Source: JBBQYA01 sp031412335 (GTDB taxonomy: Bacteria; Bacteroidota; Bacteroidia; Sphingobacteriales; Sphingobacteriaceae). Taken from it: a stretch of 64,000 nucleotides of DNA. Positions 36,563-45,610 of this stretch are shown here, in pieces. Position 1 is the stretch's first letter. Each line of letters begins with the position of its first letter. The stretch lies in assembly GCA_031412335.1 (NCBI GenBank), contig JANOCT010000032.1:62001-126000 (forward strand). The letters run 5' to 3'. Both the position numbers and the translations under genes were made by a program. The notes below the pieces were generated by a model. It saw nothing but the letters and a program-made list of their open reading frames with translations. It was not told where the DNA came from and searched no databases.

Positions 36563-37750
36563 TTAAATTACTTTGCACAAAATACCTTTTAAATATTCCG
36601 ATTCTGGAAAGGAAGAAATAATAGGATGATCTGTTGGCTGAGAAAAATAATGTACAAATTGTACATCAACTCCCGCATCCGTAGCCGCCCAAGCTACCAA
36701 TTGTTTCAACATGGCAAGGTCGACTGCTGCTGAACAACTAAATGTTGCTAACATTCCACCGGGTTTTAAAATTTTCAAAGCCTGTAAATTCAAATCTTTG
36801 TAGGCTTTTTTCGCTTTATCAACTGATGATCTGGAAGGTGCTAATTTGGGTGGATCGAGAATAATTAAATCAAAAGCAGATTTTTCTTTATCTAATGTTC
36901 TTAAATAATTAAAAACGTCTTGTTCTATCAAGGTCACATCCTTTTCATCAAATTTATTCAAGGTTAAATTTTCTTCAAAGGCATTTAATGCAAAAGCAGA
37001 AGAATCGACACCAGTAACGCTTAATGCACCCGCTTGCAAGGCATTAATAGAAAATGCGCCGGTGTAGCAAAAGCAATCGAGTACATTTTTTCCATTGGCA
37101 AAATCAGCAAGTATTTTACGATTTTCCCGTTGATCTAAAAAAAAACCAGATTTCTGACCCAAACCAGCATCTATAGAAAACTTAAGATTGTTTTCGATAA
37201 TGATTAGAGAAGAATCGGAAATATCACCAAAAACGATACGGTTTACCGGTTCCAAACCTTCCAATACTCTTGCAGGCGAATCGCTTTTTTCGACAATTAA
37301 ATTGGGATTCAATAATTCCTTTAAATAATTGAATAGCTCATTTTTTACTTTTTCAACACCAGAAGTCATTACCTGAACCACCAGCATTGTGTCAAATTTA
37401 TCTACAATTAACCCTGGCAGTTTATCTGATTCAGAAAAAATTAATCGCAAACAATTGCAACTTTTATCATTGATCAACTCCTTTCTTGCATCAATCGCAA
37501 CATCAATTTTTAACTTCCACCAATTTAAATCAATGGTTTTATTTTCGTCCCATTCCAACAATCTAAAACTTATTTTCGATCGGCTATTATAATATCCGTA
37601 GGCTAAAAATTTTTGATCGGATGATAGTAATTTCACAATATCCCCATCTGCAATCTCTTTAGGCTGTTGATCTATTGCACCCGAAAACAACCAAGGATGT
37701 CTGTGCAAAACAGATTTTTCTTTACCTTTTTTTAAACGAATACTTTCCAA
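36563..37750 (-). CDS. rlmI: Class I SAM-dependent 23S rRNA methyltransferase (RlmI-like)
   Basis: 395 aa. An N-terminal PUA-type RNA-binding domain (LKKGKEKSVLHRHPWLFSGAI) is followed by the RlmI middle region with GFFLDQRENRKIL and a Rossmann methyltransferase: NVLDCFCYTGAFSI (SAM motif I, near residue 225), LIILDPPKLAPSR (motif IV) and ATFSCSAAVDL. RlmI methylates a cytosine of 23S rRNA to m5C. The domain order and length agree, though paralogues with other targets exist. Confidence 0.9.
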   Translation of the reverse strand: MESIRLKKGKEKSVLHRHPWLFSGAIDQQPKEIADGDIVKLLSSDQKFLAYGYYNSRSKISFRLLEWDENKTIDLNWWKLKIDVAIDARKELINDKSCNCLRLIFSESDKLPGLIVDKFDTMLVVQVMTSGVEKVKNELFNYLKELLNPNLIVEKSDSPARVLEGLEPVNRIVFGDISDSSLIIIENNLKFSIDAGLGQKSGFFLDQRENRKILADFANGKNVLDCFCYTGAFSINALQAGALSVTGVDSSAFALNAFEENLTLNKFDEKDVTLIEQDVFNYLRTLDKEKSAFDLIILDPPKLAPSRSSVDKAKKAYKDLNLQALKILKPGGMLATFSCSAAVDLAMLKQLVAWAATDAGVDVQFVHYFSQPTDHPIISSFPESEYLKGILCKVI

Positions 37751-37801
37751 TTTATACTTTTTTAAAATTCAAAGCCGAAATTAGTCTTTTTTAATGCGTT
37801 G

Positions 37802-38293
37802 ATGGAGCAAATATTTCCAGTCATACGCTATATTTATCCCGTGGAATTAAGCATACACTCCGACGATTTTTTTATGAATGAAGCGCTCAAAGAAGCTGTA
37901 AAGGCTTATGAAGCTGGCGAAGTTCCGATAGGAGCTATTATTGTTTGTAATAAAAGAATCATAGCCCGCAGTTTTAATTATACCGAACGCTTGAATGATG
38001 TAACCGCACACGCAGAAATGCAGGCAATTACAGCAGCCGCGAATTATTTAGGAGGAAAATATTTGAATGAATGTGTACTTTATGTTACACTCGAACCTTG
38101 TGTAATGTGTGCAGGAGCATTGAGTTGGGCACAAATTGGTGGCATTGTTTATGGAGCATCCGATACCAGAAGGGGGTTTAGTACCATGGATCAGAAAATT
38201 TTGCATCCGAAAACGAAGGTTACCGGATGCGTGAAAGAAATTCAGTGCAGCGATTTAATTGTAAAATTTTTTAACGAACAGAGGAAATTATAA
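37802..38293 (+). CDS. tadA: tRNA-specific adenosine deaminase / nucleoside deaminase
   Basis: 163 aa from the ATG at 37802. Zinc and catalytic motifs are HAEMQA and EPCVMCAGALSWAQI, and the pattern DDFFMNEALKEAVKAYEAGEVPIGAIIV matches the TadA N-terminus. TadA makes inosine at the wobble base of tRNA-Arg; a guanine deaminase-type role is the alternative. The true start is uncertain: homologues begin just before the DDFFM segment, so a GTG at 37841 (giving MELSIHSDDFF) is an equally good start. Confidence 0.9.
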   Translation: MEQIFPVIRYIYPVELSIHSDDFFMNEALKEAVKAYEAGEVPIGAIIVCNKRIIARSFNYTERLNDVTAHAEMQAITAAANYLGGKYLNECVLYVTLEPCVMCAGALSWAQIGGIVYGASDTRRGFSTMDQKILHPKTKVTGCVKEIQCSDLIVKFFNEQRKL

Positions 38294-38353
38294 TCTCAAA
38301 ACAATCTTAATAAAAAGTGTTTAATGCATAAATAATCTTAACTAACATAAATT

Positions 38354-38956
38354 ATGGCTTTTGAATTACCGGCACTACCCTACGCATTTGATGCATTGGA
38401 GCCACACATCGACAAATTAACCATGGAAATACATCATGGCAAACATCACCAGGCGTATATTACGAACTTGAACAAAGAAATTGCAGGAACAGAAATGGAA
38501 AAACAAACCATTGAAGAAATTTGCAAAAATGCCTCTAAAGCAAGTATGGCAGTTCGCAATAATGGCGGTGGTCATTTCAATCACTCTTTATTCTGGTCTA
38601 TTTTGGCACCAAATGCAGGTGGCGAACCAGAAGGCGAACTTGCAGCAGCTATTAATTCAGCATTTGGATCTTTTGCTGATTTTAAAACGAAGTTTTCGGA
38701 AGCAGGCACCAAAAGATTTGGATCTGGTTGGGCTTGGCTATTAGTAAAAGACGGGAAATTAGAAGTTTCCTCTACTCCAAATCAAGACAATCCATTAATG
38801 GATTTAGCAGAAGTAAAAGGAGTACCTATTTTAGGAATGGATGTTTGGGAACATGCTTATTATCTAAAATATCAAAACAAGCGTCCGGATTATATTAATG
38901 CATTTTTTAATGTGATTAATTGGAAAGCCGTAAGCGAACGATTTAAAAAAGCTTAA
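38354..38956 (+). CDS. sodB: Superoxide dismutase, Fe/Mn family
   Basis: 200 aa. Metal ligands of the Fe/Mn family: His27 in MEIHHGKHHQAYI, the histidine of GGHFNHSLFW (near residue 78), and Asp/His of LGMDVWEHAYYLKYQNKR near 160. It converts superoxide to hydrogen peroxide in the cytoplasm. The metal preference cannot be settled by eye, so sodB is used only as a family label. A strong terminator follows 16 nt after the stop. Confidence 0.93.
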   Translation: MAFELPALPYAFDALEPHIDKLTMEIHHGKHHQAYITNLNKEIAGTEMEKQTIEEICKNASKASMAVRNNGGGHFNHSLFWSILAPNAGGEPEGELAAAINSAFGSFADFKTKFSEAGTKRFGSGWAWLLVKDGKLEVSSTPNQDNPLMDLAEVKGVPILGMDVWEHAYYLKYQNKRPDYINAFFNVINWKAVSERFKKA

Positions 38957-38972
38957 AACGGATATATAATTT

Positions 38973-39008
38973 AAAAACCCTCTTAATAAAAATTAAGAGG
39001 GTTTTTTT
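38973..39008. terminator. Strong intrinsic terminator after superoxide dismutase
   Basis: CCCTCTTAAT (38978-38987) pairs perfectly with ATTAAGAGGG (38992-39001) around AAAA, preceded by AAAAA and followed by seven T. It can serve both directions, for the sod gene and the convergent glmS. A second hairpin (CTC-TAGCATT / AATGCTA-GAG, 39034-39060) lies closer to glmS. Confidence 0.88.
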
Positions 39009-39095
39009 GTTTTGAGGTTTTAAAATTTTGTAACTCATAGCATTAAGAAAATGCTAAGAGACGCTGCCAACGCAGTTTTTAAGTTTTGGGTTTTC

Positions 39096-40931
39096 CTACT
39101 CTACCGTTACCGATTTTGCCAAATTCCTTGGCTGATCTACATTTGCACCACGCATAACTGCAATATGATAAGATAATAACTGCAATGGTATAGTAGCTAA
39201 AAGTGGAACCAAAGATTCTTCGGTATCAGGTATTTCAATTACATAATCGGCCATTTTGCGAACTTCATTATCTCCTTCTGTTACGATGGCTATGATAATT
39301 CCTTTTCTGGCTTTTACTTCTTGAATATTGCTAATTACTTTTTCCAGAATGCTGCCTTTGGTTGCAATTACAACAACTGGCATTTTTTCATCAATCAAAG
39401 CAATCGGACCATGTTTCATTTCAGCAGCCGGGTATCCTTCTGCGTGTATGTATGATATTTCTTTTAGTTTTAATGCACCTTCTAATGCTACCGGAAAATT
39501 AAATCCACGTCCGAGGTACAAAAAGTTTGGAGCATCTTTAAATTTTTCAGCTAATTCTTTTATGCTATTATTTTGTAATAGAGCTTTCTCAACTTTCGAA
39601 GGAATTAACTCTATTTCGGTTAATAATTCAATTAATCGGGTATGCTTTATGGTTCCTCTTTTTTGTGCTAATGATAATGCCAAAAGCGTCAAGACGGTAA
39701 CTTGAGCGGTAAACGCTTTCGTTGAAGCAACACCAATTTCCGGTCCGGCATGGGTGTATGCACCAGCATGAGATGCCCGAGGAATAGATGAACCAACTAC
39801 ATTACAAATTCCAAAAATAATAGCTCCTTTTGATTTGGCTAATTCTATAGCTGCCAAGGTATCAGCCGTTTCACCAGATTGAGAAATTGCGATTACAATA
39901 TCATTTTCATGAATAATAGGATTTCGGTATCTGAATTCAGAAGCATATTCAACTTCTACTTCTATCCGTGCATATTTTTCGAGTAAGTATTCGGCAACTA
40001 ATCCAGCATGCCAACTTGTTCCGCAGGCTACAATTTTTATATGAGAAGCGCTTTTAGCAATCTCTTCAAATTCATTTAAACCACTCAAAGAAATGAATCC
40101 ATCCATTGAATTAATTCTACCTCGCATACTATCGTAAATAGAACGCGGCTGTTCAAAAATTTCTTTCAGCATAAAATGCTCGAATCCACCTTTTTCAATG
40201 GCTTCCAGTTTTAGCTCTAATTCCTGAATGTAAGGTGTTTGTATTTTGTTCTCAATGTTCTTTACGATCAATGAATCGCGCTTGATGTAGGCAATTTCAT
40301 TATCATTTAAGTAAATAACATTTTTAGTGTATTCAACAATCGGTGAAGCATCTGAGGCTACAAAATATTCATTGTCTCCAACTCCAATAACTAAGGGACT
40401 ACCTTTACGAGCAGCAATTATTTCGTCAGGATTATTTTTAGAAATAATAACAATAGCAAATGCACCTACAACTTCTGTTAAAGCAATTCGAACAGCTTCG
40501 TCCAACGAAATATTTTCATTTTCCTGAATATCTTCAATCAAATGAATCAAAACTTCTGTATCGGTATCACTAATAAAATGATGACCACGAAGTTTCATTT
40601 CTTCTTTAAGTGGAGCATAATTTTCAATAATACCATTATGGATTATGGCAAGATTCTTTGATTCTGAAGAATGAGGATGTGCATTGATATCATTAGGTGC
40701 ACCATGAGTTGCCCAACGAGTATGACCCATTCCTAAAGAGCCATGCAGATTTTTTCCAATTACAAAATTTTCTAGGTCTGTTACTTTTCCTGCTTTTTTA
40801 TAAATATTAAGCGTTCCATTTAATAAAGCAACACCTGCACTATCATATCCTCTATATTCAAGTCTATGAAGACCTTTAATTATTACCGGAAATGCTTCTC
40901 GACTTCCAATATATGCTACAATTCCACACAT
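39096..40931 (-). CDS. glmS: Glutamine-fructose-6-phosphate aminotransferase (isomerizing)
   Basis: 611 aa. GlmS makes glucosamine-6-phosphate, the first step to UDP-GlcNAc for peptidoglycan and LPS. The start MCGIVAYIG exposes the catalytic Cys2 after Met removal, and the glutaminase domain has GHTRWATHG near residue 72. Two SIS sugar-isomerase domains follow (ACGTSWHAG near 300, SQSGETADTLAA near 350) and the protein ends with PRNLAKSVTVE. No glmS ribozyme is seen upstream; it follows the DUF4270 gene by 17 nt and is probably read as the last gene of that operon. Confidence 0.98.
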   Translation of the reverse strand: MCGIVAYIGSREAFPVIIKGLHRLEYRGYDSAGVALLNGTLNIYKKAGKVTDLENFVIGKNLHGSLGMGHTRWATHGAPNDINAHPHSSESKNLAIIHNGIIENYAPLKEEMKLRGHHFISDTDTEVLIHLIEDIQENENISLDEAVRIALTEVVGAFAIVIISKNNPDEIIAARKGSPLVIGVGDNEYFVASDASPIVEYTKNVIYLNDNEIAYIKRDSLIVKNIENKIQTPYIQELELKLEAIEKGGFEHFMLKEIFEQPRSIYDSMRGRINSMDGFISLSGLNEFEEIAKSASHIKIVACGTSWHAGLVAEYLLEKYARIEVEVEYASEFRYRNPIIHENDIVIAISQSGETADTLAAIELAKSKGAIIFGICNVVGSSIPRASHAGAYTHAGPEIGVASTKAFTAQVTVLTLLALSLAQKRGTIKHTRLIELLTEIELIPSKVEKALLQNNSIKELAEKFKDAPNFLYLGRGFNFPVALEGALKLKEISYIHAEGYPAAEMKHGPIALIDEKMPVVVIATKGSILEKVISNIQEVKARKGIIIAIVTEGDNEVRKMADYVIEIPDTEESLVPLLATIPLQLLSYHIAVMRGANVDQPRNLAKSVTVE

Positions 40932-40948
40932 TCTATTCTGCTTTTAGT

Positions 40949-42295
40949 TTAATCTAATTTGGTATAGGTAAGTTTAAGTTTCATTCGGCGTAATACGTTT
41001 TTACTACCACCAAGCACTACTCTGCTTCCATTTATTTGCCGACTTGCAGGGATTAAGTAGATTCCAAAATCTTTCGTGTTTCCAAGCATTAAGTCCTGAA
41101 AAAATCTAGACATATTAAATCTATAAACCTTATTAACCTTGTCATATGTTCCGCCATAAACATAGCCTCCACCCAAATTTCTATCAGGAATATCAAATAA
41201 TCTATTTCGTGAGTTTTCTGAACTCTGACGAACGATAAATAATTGATCTGGTGGAGTAAAACCATTAGCACTAATATCAGATGCATCTAAAATTAGTTCA
41301 GCTTTATTTACTGAAATATTGCCGCTATCAATCAGGTTTTTAATATATGGAAAGGATATTTTAGTTCTAACCCCCGCTTGTGATTGAATAAATACTTCTT
41401 CATTTCCTTCCAATGGATTATCAATTGCAGTTGCAAGCCGAGTTCCAGTATAATCATGCTTAAATGTATTGATTACAGATGCAGTTCCATTAATGTTTAA
41501 ATCAAAAAATGTGGTATCAACTACACTTGCGGTTGTGGTTTTATAATACAATCTGATGTATGATGAACCAGAGGTATTCATGTCAAAAAATATAGTACCG
41601 CCATTACCTGAAACACCTTGATCCATGTTTATAACAATTCCAGGAAATTTAGTTAGAAAGTTGGTATTGTTTGTTAAATCGGTATTACTCAAATTCAAAA
41701 CTTTACTTGTCATCAACAAAGGATCAAGCTTTACTCTAAGTTGTGCTGCAACTTTTATAATAGTATCTTTTTTACCTTTTATAATGTTTTGAATAATCAA
41801 ACTATCTTTTGGCGGACCTTTAAATTCTTTACTTCCTAATAATTCATTAGAAGCAGTAAAAGATGTATCGCTGTAGTAGATTTTATCTTTGTAGTTTTCG
41901 GCTACCTGCCTTACTTCAACTTTCATGCTTGCACTACTATCTCCGTAAAAACTGGTGTATCGTAATACTAAAACTGCAGAGTCAAGCTGAACATTACTTC
42001 CAAAACCAGCACTTAAATTGTTGGAAAGTATGGCTTGAGCAACAACTGTTGATTGTGTTGTACCAAAAACTGGATCTTTAAAATATCCAATACTATTTCT
42101 AGTTAAATGATCACTTCGCAGTGAATCTTTATCTGTTACAGTGCTTGTAATTATACTAATAGTATCTGTAAATAAGCCATTTATAGCATCATCCTCTGGT
42201 TGCACTTCCAAACCTACTAGGTCAGGATTTACACAGGATTGAAAAGAAAAAAGACTTATTAAGATTATTAATAAGTCTGTACGTGAAAATTTCAT
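40949..42295 (-). CDS. DUF4270-family lipoprotein
   Basis: 448 aa. Lipoprotein signal with Cys21 (FQSC), then NPDLVGLEVQPEDDAINGLFTDTISIITSTV. Together with SIGYFKDPVFGTTQSTVVAQA (near residue 70), this is what I know of the Bacteroidota DUF4270 family. The rest is beta-rich, ending with FGIYLIPASRQINGSRVVLGG. The function is unknown. It lies between the GT5-like gene and glmS on the same strand, an arrangement I recall from other Bacteroidota, which suggests an envelope-related role. Confidence 0.82.
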   Translation of the reverse strand: MKFSRTDLLIILISLFSFQSCVNPDLVGLEVQPEDDAINGLFTDTISIITSTVTDKDSLRSDHLTRNSIGYFKDPVFGTTQSTVVAQAILSNNLSAGFGSNVQLDSAVLVLRYTSFYGDSSASMKVEVRQVAENYKDKIYYSDTSFTASNELLGSKEFKGPPKDSLIIQNIIKGKKDTIIKVAAQLRVKLDPLLMTSKVLNLSNTDLTNNTNFLTKFPGIVINMDQGVSGNGGTIFFDMNTSGSSYIRLYYKTTTASVVDTTFFDLNINGTASVINTFKHDYTGTRLATAIDNPLEGNEEVFIQSQAGVRTKISFPYIKNLIDSGNISVNKAELILDASDISANGFTPPDQLFIVRQSSENSRNRLFDIPDRNLGGGYVYGGTYDKVNKVYRFNMSRFFQDLMLGNTKDFGIYLIPASRQINGSRVVLGGSKNVLRRMKLKLTYTKLD

Positions 42296-42373
42296 GTTTG
42301 GAAATCCAGTTTTTGGGTAATCTGTTAAACTTTTTTTAGACCAAAACTCAACGAAGAGCTACCTGATAAATTA

Positions 42374-43201
42374 TCAGACCTCGGCAGCTATTAGTTCGTC
42401 TTGCAAAAGCTCTTCGTAAAACGTGGAGTAGGATTTAAAATCTTCTACTAATTGAAAATCAAACATTGGCTTTTGATTAGTTTTTATAAACTCTTCAACA
42501 GATGGATCGATGTTTTCACTTCCTTTAACCACAGCATCAGAATATTGAATAGCAGCTTTATGTAAATCTGAATTGCTTGCACCTTTTAACATAGTAGTAT
42601 CAGATGCTTGCATATCCGTAATCAACGCCTTTACATCAAAATCATCGCTCATTTTTTCAGTAAAATCATTTTCGTAAACCGAATAAACAATTTTAGCGTT
42701 TTTATAAACCGGATCGTTTTTGTAAGTCGTTTTCAGATACATTGGAATTAATGAACTCATCCATCCATGGCAATGTACTACATCTGGATTCCAACCTAAT
42801 TTTTTTACTGTTTCTATAGCGCCTTTGCAGAAAAAGATTGTTCGCTCATCATTATCGTTATAGAATTTACCTTTTGCATCGGTAAATACATATTTACGGT
42901 GGAAGTATTCCTCGTTATCCAAAAAATAAACCTGCATACGTGCAGTTGGAATTGAAGCCACTTTAATAATTAGAGGATTATCGTTTTCATTAATAACGAT
43001 ATTCATACCCGACAAACGAATTACTTCATGCAATCTGTTTCTTCTTTCGTTGATATTTCCAAAGCGAGGCATCAGTATTCTGATTTCGCAGCCATTTTCT
43101 TGCATGGCTTGTGGTAATTGTCGGGTAATTTTTGAAATGTTTGTGAGATCTAAGAATGGAGACATTTCCTGCGAAATGAACAAAATTTTTGTCTTAGCCA
43201 T
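42374..43201 (-). CDS. Half-size glycogen/starch synthase-like protein (GT5 N-terminal domain only)
   Basis: 275 aa. KTKILFISQEMSPFLDLTNISKITRQLPQAM, IRILMPRFGNI, VYFLDNEEYFHRK, RTIFFCKGAIE and PDVVHCHGWMSSLIPMYLK match in order the N-terminal Rossmann domain of GT5 glycogen synthases. The ADP-glucose-binding KxGG motif normally after the first strand (xPFAKxGGL) is replaced by LDLTN, and the C-terminal GT5 domain is absent, with an Asp/Glu-rich tail instead. It is therefore unlikely to be an active glycogen synthase. An exact -7 element lies about 50 nt upstream. Confidence 0.82.
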   Translation of the reverse strand: MAKTKILFISQEMSPFLDLTNISKITRQLPQAMQENGCEIRILMPRFGNINERRNRLHEVIRLSGMNIVINENDNPLIIKVASIPTARMQVYFLDNEEYFHRKYVFTDAKGKFYNDNDERTIFFCKGAIETVKKLGWNPDVVHCHGWMSSLIPMYLKTTYKNDPVYKNAKIVYSVYENDFTEKMSDDFDVKALITDMQASDTTMLKGASNSDLHKAAIQYSDAVVKGSENIDPSVEEFIKTNQKPMFDFQLVEDFKSYSTFYEELLQDELIAAEV

Positions 43202-43253
43202 GTATGCTGATCTAATGTTAAGATGAAATTATTTAGAGAACTTTTTGAGAATG

Positions 43254-43261
43254 CAAATATA
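43254..43261 (-). promoter_or_regulatory. Candidate -7 promoter element of the GT5-like gene operon
   Basis: The minus strand reads TATATTTG, an exact TAnnTTTG match, 52 nt upstream of the ATG at 43201. The nearest TTG is 26 nt farther upstream, longer than usual. Confidence 0.38.
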
Positions 43262-43348
43262 CAGAATATTATAATAGTTTGAAATTGCAAGAATGAATTA
43301 CTTTATTTTAGCCTTTAATTTTCAAAAACTAAACTCCTTATATCTACT

Positions 43349-44194
43349 TTGATAAAGCTGATCAATACAAAAAAAGACCTTCAAACTCAAATTAAAGTAT
43401 TAAAAACTAATGGATTAACAATCGGTTTGGTTCCAACTATGGGTGCTTTACACCTCGGTCATTTATCATTAATTACCTTGGCAAAAGAAAAATCTGATCG
43501 AGTTATATGTAGTATTTTTGTTAATCCAACTCAGTTTAACAATAAAGAAGATCTACAGAAATACCCAAGAACTTTAGAAACTGATGTGGATTTGTTAGAA
43601 AATGCTGGAGTTGATTATGTTTTTGCACCAACTATTGATGAAATGTATGAAACGAATGAAACTTGGTTTTTTGAATTAGGAGATCTTGACACCATTATGG
43701 AAGGTAAGTTCAGAAAGGGTCATTTTCAAGGTGTTTCTCAAATCGTTTACAAATTATTTGATTTAATAAAACCAGAAGTAGCAGTTTTCGGGCAAAAAGA
43801 TTTTCAACAATATGCGGTGATTCAAAAATTAGTAGCTGATTTTAAATTACCAATTCATTTAATTTGTGCGCCAACCATTAGAGATGAAAAAGGATTAGCA
43901 TTAAGTTCAAGAAATGCTAGGCTGAATTCAACTGATAAAAATCATGCTTATTCTCTTTCAAAAGCATTAAACTATTTTAAATCTCAAAAAGAAATATCAG
44001 AATTTAACGTGAGTTTGAAACAAGCGATAAAAATAATAGAAGATACTCCAGACGTAATGTTGGAATATTTTGAAGTTCGTGATGTGGTAAGCCTAAAAAT
44101 AGCTTCTAATTGGAATTCATTTTCTTCCTTAGTAGTTTGTGTAGCAGCACAAGTAGGCCCAGTAAGGCTATTAGATAATATTGTAATTGATTAA
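43349..44194 (+). CDS. panC: Pantoate-beta-alanine ligase
   Basis: 281 aa. It joins pantoate and beta-alanine with ATP to give pantothenate. Signatures are PTMGALHLGHLSLI (HIGH-type motif) near residue 29, FVNPTQFNNKEDLQKYPRT near 60, VFGQKDFQQYAVI near 147 and SSRNARL near 188. No ATG exists upstream of the PTMGALHLGHL motif, so the start is the TTG at 43349 (MIKLINTKKDLQ). panD follows after a 50-nt gap. Confidence 0.96.
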   Translation: MIKLINTKKDLQTQIKVLKTNGLTIGLVPTMGALHLGHLSLITLAKEKSDRVICSIFVNPTQFNNKEDLQKYPRTLETDVDLLENAGVDYVFAPTIDEMYETNETWFFELGDLDTIMEGKFRKGHFQGVSQIVYKLFDLIKPEVAVFGQKDFQQYAVIQKLVADFKLPIHLICAPTIRDEKGLALSSRNARLNSTDKNHAYSLSKALNYFKSQKEISEFNVSLKQAIKIIEDTPDVMLEYFEVRDVVSLKIASNWNSFSSLVVCVAAQVGPVRLLDNIVID

Positions 44195-44229
44195 AACATA
44201 CATCAACCCTGTAGTTTCTAATTAATTGC

Positions 44230-44237
44230 TAATTTTG
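44230..44237 (+). promoter_or_regulatory. Candidate -7 promoter element of panD
   Basis: TAATTTTG matches TAnnTTTG exactly and ends 7 nt before the panD ATG, so a transcript from it would be nearly leaderless. No clear -33 element, so panD may be read mainly from the panC promoter. Confidence 0.3.
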
Positions 44238-44244
44238 CACAATT

Positions 44245-44595
44245 ATGCAAATCGAATTATTAAAATCTAAAATTCATCGGGCACGAGTTACGCAAGCAGA
44301 ACTCCATTATGTGGGAAGTATTACCATAGATGCTCTATTGATGGAGGCAAGTAATTTAATTGAAAATGAACGGGTTACCATTGCCAATGTTAATAACGGA
44401 GAACGATTTGATACCTATGTAATAGCTGGTGAAAAAGGTTCTGGAATGATTTGTTTAAATGGCGCAACCGCCAGAAAAGCTCAAATTGGCGACATTTTAA
44501 TCATTATGGCATATGCACACATGAGCCCAGAAGAAGCAAGGGTTTTCAAACCTTCTGTTGTATTTCCTGATCATAACAACCGTTTGGTAAGCTGA
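44245..44595 (+). CDS. panD: Aspartate 1-decarboxylase precursor
   Basis: 116 aa. PanD makes beta-alanine from aspartate and cleaves itself at Gly-Ser to create a pyruvoyl group. The cleavage site is visible as YVGSIT near residue 22-27, so the serine becomes the pyruvoyl residue. GERFDTYVIAGEKGSG and NGATARKAQIGDILIIMAYA are typical of the family. It supplies the other substrate of the adjacent PanC. The next gene begins 1 nt after the stop. Confidence 0.97.
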   Translation: MQIELLKSKIHRARVTQAELHYVGSITIDALLMEASNLIENERVTIANVNNGERFDTYVIAGEKGSGMICLNGATARKAQIGDILIIMAYAHMSPEEARVFKPSVVFPDHNNRLVS

Positions 44596-44596
44596 T

Positions 44597-45610
44597 TTGT
44601 CGACAAAAACACTTCTAAAGTATAGTAACTACTTGGTACTCCTTATTGCCGGTTGTTTATTAATGTGGTTTACTTTCAAAGGTCAAGATTTTGATCAATT
44701 GGTAAAAAGCATTAAATCCGCTGATTATAGATGGATTGCAGCAGCCATTTTTATTACCTTTTTATCACATTACATAAGAGGATTGCGTTGGCGAATGTTG
44801 ATTAGACCACTAGGTTTTGCACCAAGTGCAGCAAATACCTACCACGCTGTTATGATAGGTTATTTGGCAAATTTGGCTTTTCCACGTATGGGCGAAATTA
44901 CCAAATGTGGTATTTTGAATAAAACAGATCATATTCCTGTAAACTCATTAATAGGAACCGTAATAACCGAACGTTTTTTTGATTTATTGTTTTTGATGAT
45001 AGTACTTGCCTCTGCTGTAATATTAAGATTTGAAACCATTAGCGGTTTTGTATCCTTACAACTATCTTTTTTAATCGAAAAAATTATTAAGTCGGGTACT
45101 GTTCTTGCTATAGTTGCCCTTGGTTTTATCATTGTTTCTGCTTTGGCTTTTAGGTTCATTTCATCTGCGCTCAAAAAAAATAGTGCTTTTGCGTTAAAAT
45201 TTAAAAACCTTATCATAGGATTAAAAAACGGTATTTTATCTGTTTTAGAAATGGAAAATAAAGGATTGTTTATAGCCTATTCTATTTTAATTTGGACAAT
45301 GTATTTATTATCAACTTGGTTTTGTTTTTATGCCATTTCTGCTACATCGGGTTTAGGTTTCCCAGAAGCAGTTGCTATTTTAGGAATCGGAGGAATTGGA
45401 ATGACAGCTCCAGTTCAAGGTGGTATAGGTGCTTATCATTGGATTGTTTCTGAAGGACTTTTACTTTTTAATATTTCAAAAACAGATGGCTTGGCTTATT
45501 CCACAATTAATCACTCAACTCAAACACTTTTTGTGATAATTGCAGGCTTCATAAGTTTGGTTTATATTTTTATTTTTAACAAAAATTACAAAAAACAAAT
45601 TGATAAATAA
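44597..45610 (+). CDS. Flippase-like integral membrane protein (UPF0104 / LPG synthase TM domain)
   Basis: 337 aa, with about eight membrane segments. SHYIRGLRWRMLIRPLGF (near residue 55) and GYLANLAFPRMGEITKC (near 83) are the conserved segments of the UPF0104 / lysylphosphatidylglycerol-synthase transmembrane family; VQGGIGAYHWI is near 270. The start is TTG at 44597, one base after the panD stop, and the gene overlaps the next by 11 bp, so it is translationally coupled on both sides. The cargo is unknown; a lipid or glycolipid carrier role is only inferred. Confidence 0.83.
   Translation: MSTKTLLKYSNYLVLLIAGCLLMWFTFKGQDFDQLVKSIKSADYRWIAAAIFITFLSHYIRGLRWRMLIRPLGFAPSAANTYHAVMIGYLANLAFPRMGEITKCGILNKTDHIPVNSLIGTVITERFFDLLFLMIVLASAVILRFETISGFVSLQLSFLIEKIIKSGTVLAIVALGFIIVSALAFRFISSALKKNSAFALKFKNLIIGLKNGILSVLEMENKGLFIAYSILIWTMYLLSTWFCFYAISATSGLGFPEAVAILGIGGIGMTAPVQGGIGAYHWIVSEGLLLFNISKTDGLAYSTINHSTQTLFVIIAGFISLVYIFIFNKNYKKQIDK

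Noticed and set aside
40932..40948. glmS ribozyme in front of glmS
   Set aside because: The gap to the upstream gene is only 17 nt, too short for the ribozyme; the phylum is not known to use it.
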